From: an uncultured Bacilli bacterium
GTDB lineage: Bacteria > Bacillota_I > Bacilli_A > RF39 > UBA660
Assembly: GCA_934090735.1 (NCBI GenBank)
Contig: CAKOJR010000002.1
Span: 140,432-204,431, forward strand
DNA: 64,000 bases
Reading direction: 5' to 3'
Shown here piece by piece: positions 60,699 to 64,000 of this stretch (position 1 is the stretch's first letter; each line of letters begins with the position of its first letter). The notes beneath the pieces were generated by a model. That model had not been told where the DNA came from. It did no database searches and worked only from the letters and a program-made list of their open reading frames with translations. The translations under genes were made by a program, and so were the position numbers.

Positions 60699-61111
60699 AA
60701 TTCTCTCTCCATTATTATTGCGTCGTCCGTTTTATAATATTTATTACGGCGACTAATTTCTTTAAATTTGTGTTTTTGATAAAATTTTATTGCTTCAATA
60801 TTATTTTCATTAACTTCTAAAATAATTCTTTGAGTTGTTTTAATATTTTTTGATATAAGAATATTTATTAGAGCGGAAGCATATCCTTTATTTCTATATG
60901 ATTCATCTACTATAATGTTTTGAATTTCTATACATTCAAAAATCTTGGAATAATGGATAAAACCGATTATCTTATTATTTTCTTTGATTGTTAGTATGTT
61001 TTCGGTTTCTGGAAGATTTTCTATGTGAAATAGTTTTTTAAAGTTAGGGTTTAGTTCAGTTCCTAATTCATTAATTTGATTAATATCTTCTTTACAAAAA
61101 TTATTTACCAT
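60695..61111 (-). CDS. rimI: RimI-like GNAT acetyltransferase
   Basis: The 138-residue protein is a single GNAT domain with IVDESYRNKGYASALI, the acetyl-CoA-binding loop, and EVNENNIEAIKFYQKHKFKEI. RimI acetylates the N-terminus of ribosomal protein S18 and, as often in Firmicutes, lies between tsaB and tsaD. It overlaps both neighbours (11 nt with tsaB, 4 nt with tsaD). Confidence 0.93.
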   Translation of the reverse strand: MVNNFCKEDINQINELGTELNPNFKKLFHIENLPETENILTIKENNKIIGFIHYSKIFECIEIQNIIVDESYRNKGYASALINILISKNIKTTQRIILEVNENNIEAIKFYQKHKFKEISRRNKYYKTDDAIIMEREL

Positions 61112-61682
61112 TTAAAGCTTCAATTCCTTTAATATATCTCGCCTTTACGTTATGAGGGTTTTGATTTTGGATGCTTTGTGAATAATTGTAGATGGCTTCA
61201 ATATCAAGTTTTTCATCTGTGATATCTTTATAATCTTGATAATTTGTTTTTATAAATTTTTCGTATTCTGCGCTAGATAGATATGATAACTCAGAAATTA
61301 ATTTTCCACTATTAAACACGCCAAAATATTTTCCTTTTGGATCTGCTATTGTTATAATCATTTTTTGTTCCGTTTTGCCTGCAGCTAATGCTTCGATACT
61401 TGATATTGATTTTATTTTGATATTTAATGTGTATGCTAGCATTTTTGCAACTGTTATTCCTAGGCGAACTCCAGTAAAGCTTCCTGGACCATCAATAACG
61501 ATTATTTCATTTAAATCTTTAGTTGTAAGATTATTTTCTTTTAGAATTTCTTCAATAAGAGGAACTGTATAAATACTATGATTTCTATTTGAAATTTGTT
61601 CTTTTTTTGAAATCATTTTTTCATCTTTTAATAGAGCTATTTCGATAAGTTCACGGAATGTACTAATGAATAATGTATACAT
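61101..61682 (-). CDS. tsaB: tRNA threonylcarbamoyladenosine biosynthesis protein TsaB
   Basis: From ATG 61682 (GGAAGTGAT upstream) the 193-residue protein begins MYTLFISTF and has VIDGPGSFTGVRLGITVAKMLAY, the key signature. TsaB partners with TsaD and TsaE in t6A formation. A longer start at 61736 is not supported by a ribosome-binding site. It lies 70 nt downstream of tsaE, beyond a hairpin with a T-rich run, so expression may be partly independent of tsaE. Confidence 0.93.
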   Translation of the reverse strand: MYTLFISTFRELIEIALLKDEKMISKKEQISNRNHSIYTVPLIEEILKENNLTTKDLNEIIVIDGPGSFTGVRLGITVAKMLAYTLNIKIKSISSIEALAAGKTEQKMIITIADPKGKYFGVFNSGKLISELSYLSSAEYEKFIKTNYQDYKDITDEKLDIEAIYNYSQSIQNQNPHNVKARYIKGIEALNGK

Positions 61683-61736
61683 ATAAATCACTTCCAAACT
61701 GTTTATTATTATACATCTTTTAGGGTAAAATTGCAA

Positions 61737-61770
61737 AAAAGAAAAGTAAATTCACAATACGGAATTTACT
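61737..61770 (-). terminator. Hairpin between tsaE and tsaB (possible terminator)
   Basis: AGTAAATTC / GAATTTACT 9-bp stem, 8-nt loop, then a T-rich run on the minus strand. It overlaps the tsaE stop and may end part of the transcripts. Confidence 0.6.
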
Positions 61771-62204
61771 AAATCTTCATATTTTCTACCATATGGTTGT
61801 AGAATTAAAATTCTTGTGTTTTCATCAATTATTTTAAATTTAATTTGAAGTCTTTCTTCTGGCAAACAGTCACAAATCATATCAGACCATTCAATTATAC
61901 AAACGGCATCTTTGTTAAAGTAATCATTGAAGCCGACAGTTTCACAATTATTTTCTAGACGATATACGTCCATGTGATATAATGGCATTTCTCCACTGTT
62001 GTATTCTTTAATTAAATTAAAGGTAGGACTTGTAATAGTTTCAGTTATACCCAAAGATTTTGCAAACCCTTTTACAAAAACTGTTTTTCCACTTCCAAGT
62101 TCGCCGTCTAGACAAATAACCATTCCTGGAAATTTTTCTGATTCGATATTTTCTGCTAGTTCCATTGTATCAGTTATACTTCTTGATGTATATTTGTATT
62201 CCAT
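61752..62204 (-). CDS. tsaE: tRNA threonylcarbamoyladenosine biosynthesis ATPase TsaE
   Basis: Small ATPase that activates the TsaB-TsaD complex. The 150-residue protein has Walker A GELGSGKT at 34-41, TSPTFNLIKEY and the YHMDVYRLE block typical of TsaE. Length is normal. It is the first gene of the t6A group, with a good ribosome-binding site. Confidence 0.97.
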   Translation of the reverse strand: MEYKYTSRSITDTMELAENIESEKFPGMVICLDGELGSGKTVFVKGFAKSLGITETITSPTFNLIKEYNSGEMPLYHMDVYRLENNCETVGFNDYFNKDAVCIIEWSDMICDCLPEERLQIKFKIIDENTRILILQPYGRKYEDLVNSVL

Positions 62205-62257
62205 TTTCTCACCCTATTTTCATTATATATAAATCTTTAATGCTTGTAAATAGCTAT

Positions 62258-63715
62258 TTACATAATTTCGTTAGAATAAAAGTTTGGTTCACTTGTTATG
62301 TTTATTTTTAACGATTTTAAGGCTTTTAAATCTCCGTTGGTAACAATATATGTTGCATGCGCTTCACATTCTTTTAACATTTCTAATTTTTCTAAGGCAC
62401 TTGCAATTGATGGGTTTGTTACACTGCACACAGCAAGTGCTATAAGCACTTCTTGTAAAGAAAGTGGCTGATTATTTTTTCTTAATTTTAATATTGGTTC
62501 TAGAATAGTTGGACTTAATAGGTTTATTTCGTCCGGCATTTTTGATAACTCTTTAATTGCATTAATGATAACGGAAGATGCTGGGCTTAATAATTCGGTT
62601 TGCTTTCCTGTAATTATTTTCCCTTTCGGAAGTTCTAGTGCAATAATATTGGCTTTCTTTTTTTCGGATGTTTTTTTAGATACTTCAACCACCTTAAGAT
62701 AGTTTTCATCAATATTTAATTCATTCATAAGAAGTTTTATTTTTTGAACAGTATCAATATCAGATATTCCTAATTTATAATTACATAATTCGTTAAAGTA
62801 ACGTCTAACAACTTCTTTTTTTGCAGCAGTTTCTACTATATCATTATTCTTGATACAATATCCTACCATGTTTACGCCCATATCAGTTGGTGAGTAATAT
62901 ATATCCTTACCGGTTATATGATGAAGTATATTTTTTAGTATTGGAAATGTTTCAACGTCTCTGTTATAGTTAACTGCATTAATATTATATTTTTCAAGAT
63001 GAAATGGGTCAATAATATTTATATCTTTTAAGTCTGCAGTGGCTGCTTCATATGCGATATTGACCGGATGCTTAAGAGGCAAGTTCCATACTGGAAACGT
63101 TTCAAATTTTGCATATCCAGCATTGATTCCTCTTTTATGTTCATGGTAAAGCTGACTTAGGCACGTTGCTAACTTTCCAGAACCCGGACCTGGTGCATTT
63201 ACTAAAACTAATTTTTTTGTTGTTTCAATATATGGATTTGCTCCATATCCTTCTTCACTAACAATAGTCTCGACGTCTGTTGGATAACCTTTTGTAAAAG
63301 TGTGAATATATGTTTTAATATTTTGTCTTTCCAATCTTTTTATAAATTTATCAACACTTGGCTGATTCTTATATAAAGTTATTACAACTGAGTTTACTGA
63401 AAAACCTAATGTTTTTGCGTTGTTAATTATATTTAGCATTTCAAGGTCATATGTAATCCCAAACTCTGAACGAATTTTATTTTTTTCAATATCATTTGCA
63501 CTTATACAAAAAATTATCTCTAAATCCTTTCTTAAATTTAAGAACATGCTAATTTTGGCATCTGGTTTAAATCCTGGTAATACTCTGGCAGCGTGATTAT
63601 CTGAAAAAAGTTTTCCACCAACTTCTAAATAAAGTTTGTCAAACATTTTAAATCTTTCTTTTATTTTTGCACTTTGAATTTTTACATATTTATTATTATC
63701 AAATCCTATTTTCAT
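62258..63715 (-). CDS. DUF1846 (UPF0371) family protein
   Basis: The 485-residue protein opens MKIGFDNNKYVKIQSAKIKERF and has FDKLYLEVGGKLFSDNHAARVLPGF and NAPGPGSGKLATCLSQLYHEHK, characteristic of the DUF1846 family found in Firmicutes. The biological role is not known; the fold suggests a nucleotide- or substrate-binding metabolic protein. Ribosome-binding site GAGAGG precedes ATG 63715. It is not in an operon with the t6A genes (54-nt gap) and sits downstream of the rRNA operon terminator. Confidence 0.95.
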   Translation of the reverse strand: MKIGFDNNKYVKIQSAKIKERFKMFDKLYLEVGGKLFSDNHAARVLPGFKPDAKISMFLNLRKDLEIIFCISANDIEKNKIRSEFGITYDLEMLNIINNAKTLGFSVNSVVITLYKNQPSVDKFIKRLERQNIKTYIHTFTKGYPTDVETIVSEEGYGANPYIETTKKLVLVNAPGPGSGKLATCLSQLYHEHKRGINAGYAKFETFPVWNLPLKHPVNIAYEAATADLKDINIIDPFHLEKYNINAVNYNRDVETFPILKNILHHITGKDIYYSPTDMGVNMVGYCIKNNDIVETAAKKEVVRRYFNELCNYKLGISDIDTVQKIKLLMNELNIDENYLKVVEVSKKTSEKKKANIIALELPKGKIITGKQTELLSPASSVIINAIKELSKMPDEINLLSPTILEPILKLRKNNQPLSLQEVLIALAVCSVTNPSIASALEKLEMLKECEAHATYIVTNGDLKALKSLKINITSEPNFYSNEIM

Positions 63716-63780
63716 ATTTACCTCTCTTTACTATTAATTTAATAATAATCGATTTTAGTAAATATTTAAAGTGTTTTTGC

Positions 63781-63808
63781 AAAAAAAAATCATCTTGTTA
63801 AGATGATA
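63781..63808 (-). terminator. Terminator of the rRNA operon
   Basis: TCATCTT / AAGATGA 7-bp stem with 3-nt loop, T run on the minus strand, just after the 5S gene. Confidence 0.75.
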
Positions 63809-63829
63809 AAAAAATTACAAAAAAAAATA

Positions 63830-63931
63830 TTGGCAACTTCCTATTTTCGCATTCACTATCGTCGGCGTATTAGTGCTTAACTTCTCTGTTCGGGATGGGA
63901 AGAGGTGTATCCACTAAGCTATTGTTACCAA
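63830..63931 (-). rRNA. rrf: 5S ribosomal RNA
   Basis: The minus strand carries the conserved 5S block CCCGAACAGAGAAGUUAAGC, and the two ends (TTGGTAAC / TTGCCAA) can pair as helix I. About 102 nt. The 23S gene must lie beyond the right edge. The remaining bases, 63932-64000, are AT-rich spacer with a small AAAGGA / TCCTTT hairpin (63933-63949), probably a processing signal. Confidence 0.97.
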
Positions 63932-64000
63932 TAAAGGATTTTGTCCTTTAAAAACAAGATAATGTATTGACTCAATCAAATTAAATTATAATGATTAAAT

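Noticed and set aside
1..64000. CRISPR arrays, insertion sequences and tRNA genes
   Set aside because: I saw no regularly spaced repeats, no transposase-like frames and no tRNA T-arm signatures on either strand; a covariance search would be decisive.

Overview
The window (64 kb, very AT-rich, almost all genes on the minus strand) looks like chromosome from a low-GC Firmicute close to the Mollicutes/Erysipelotrichales branch of Bacilli, probably an uncultured host-associated lineage. The reasons are: Firmicute-type DnaB/DnaI helicase loaders, CdaA-CdaR, a CIRCE (HrcA) operator, SipW/TasA-type proteins, a Mollicutes-like ClpB without its N domain, and a 5S rRNA gene at the right edge. MurE carries the DNPR motif typical of meso-diaminopimelate enzymes, and there are several murein hydrolases, so the cell has a peptidoglycan wall and is not a true mycoplasma.

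Layout. 1-7.5 kb: spmB (partial), spmA and a DD-carboxypeptidase; a 640-aa surface protein; MurE; a small rhodanese; two tandem membrane-anchored paralogues. 7.6-30.7 kb: a large type IV secretion (T4SS) locus with VirD4, split VirB4, PrgI, VirB6, two VirB8-like anchors, two multi-domain murein hydrolases, three VirB2-like small membrane proteins, a C39-like protease, a Tad-like module (TadZ-like, TadE-like and a small pilin-like protein) and three surface proteins with a shared Cys-rich domain. No relaxase, integrase or other mobility gene is present. 30.9-37 kb: two unknown genes, DnaI, DnaB, a papain-type surface protease with a sortase-type signal, and a Cys-rich CotY/CotZ-like protein. 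37-42 kb: a membrane-anchored EIIB-like protein lacking its phospho-cysteine, a type IV pilus/competence set (pseudopilin, prepilin peptidase, PilC) and a phosphohexomutase. 42-50 kb: GpmI, ClpB under CIRCE, a transglutaminase-like protein, CdaR/CdaA and a DUF3048 protein. 50-60 kb: further envelope proteins, SipW with two TasA/camelysin-like proteins, a two-component system, YebC, a patatin lipase, a ZIP transporter and another TasA-like protein. 60-64 kb: the t6A module tsaE-tsaB-rimI-tsaD, a DUF1846 protein and 5S rRNA.

How it fits together. Roughly half the window builds the cell envelope and its surface. The most striking element is the T4SS locus. It has the ATPases, channel, murein-opening enzymes and several pilin-like subunits, but nothing to process or integrate DNA. 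It also includes Tad-type pilus parts and large adhesin-like proteins. I infer a resident export, adhesion or DNA-uptake machine rather than a conjugative element; its cargo cannot be read from sequence alone.

Limits: calls come from reading motifs and translated sequences by eye. No database search, alignment or structure prediction was run.
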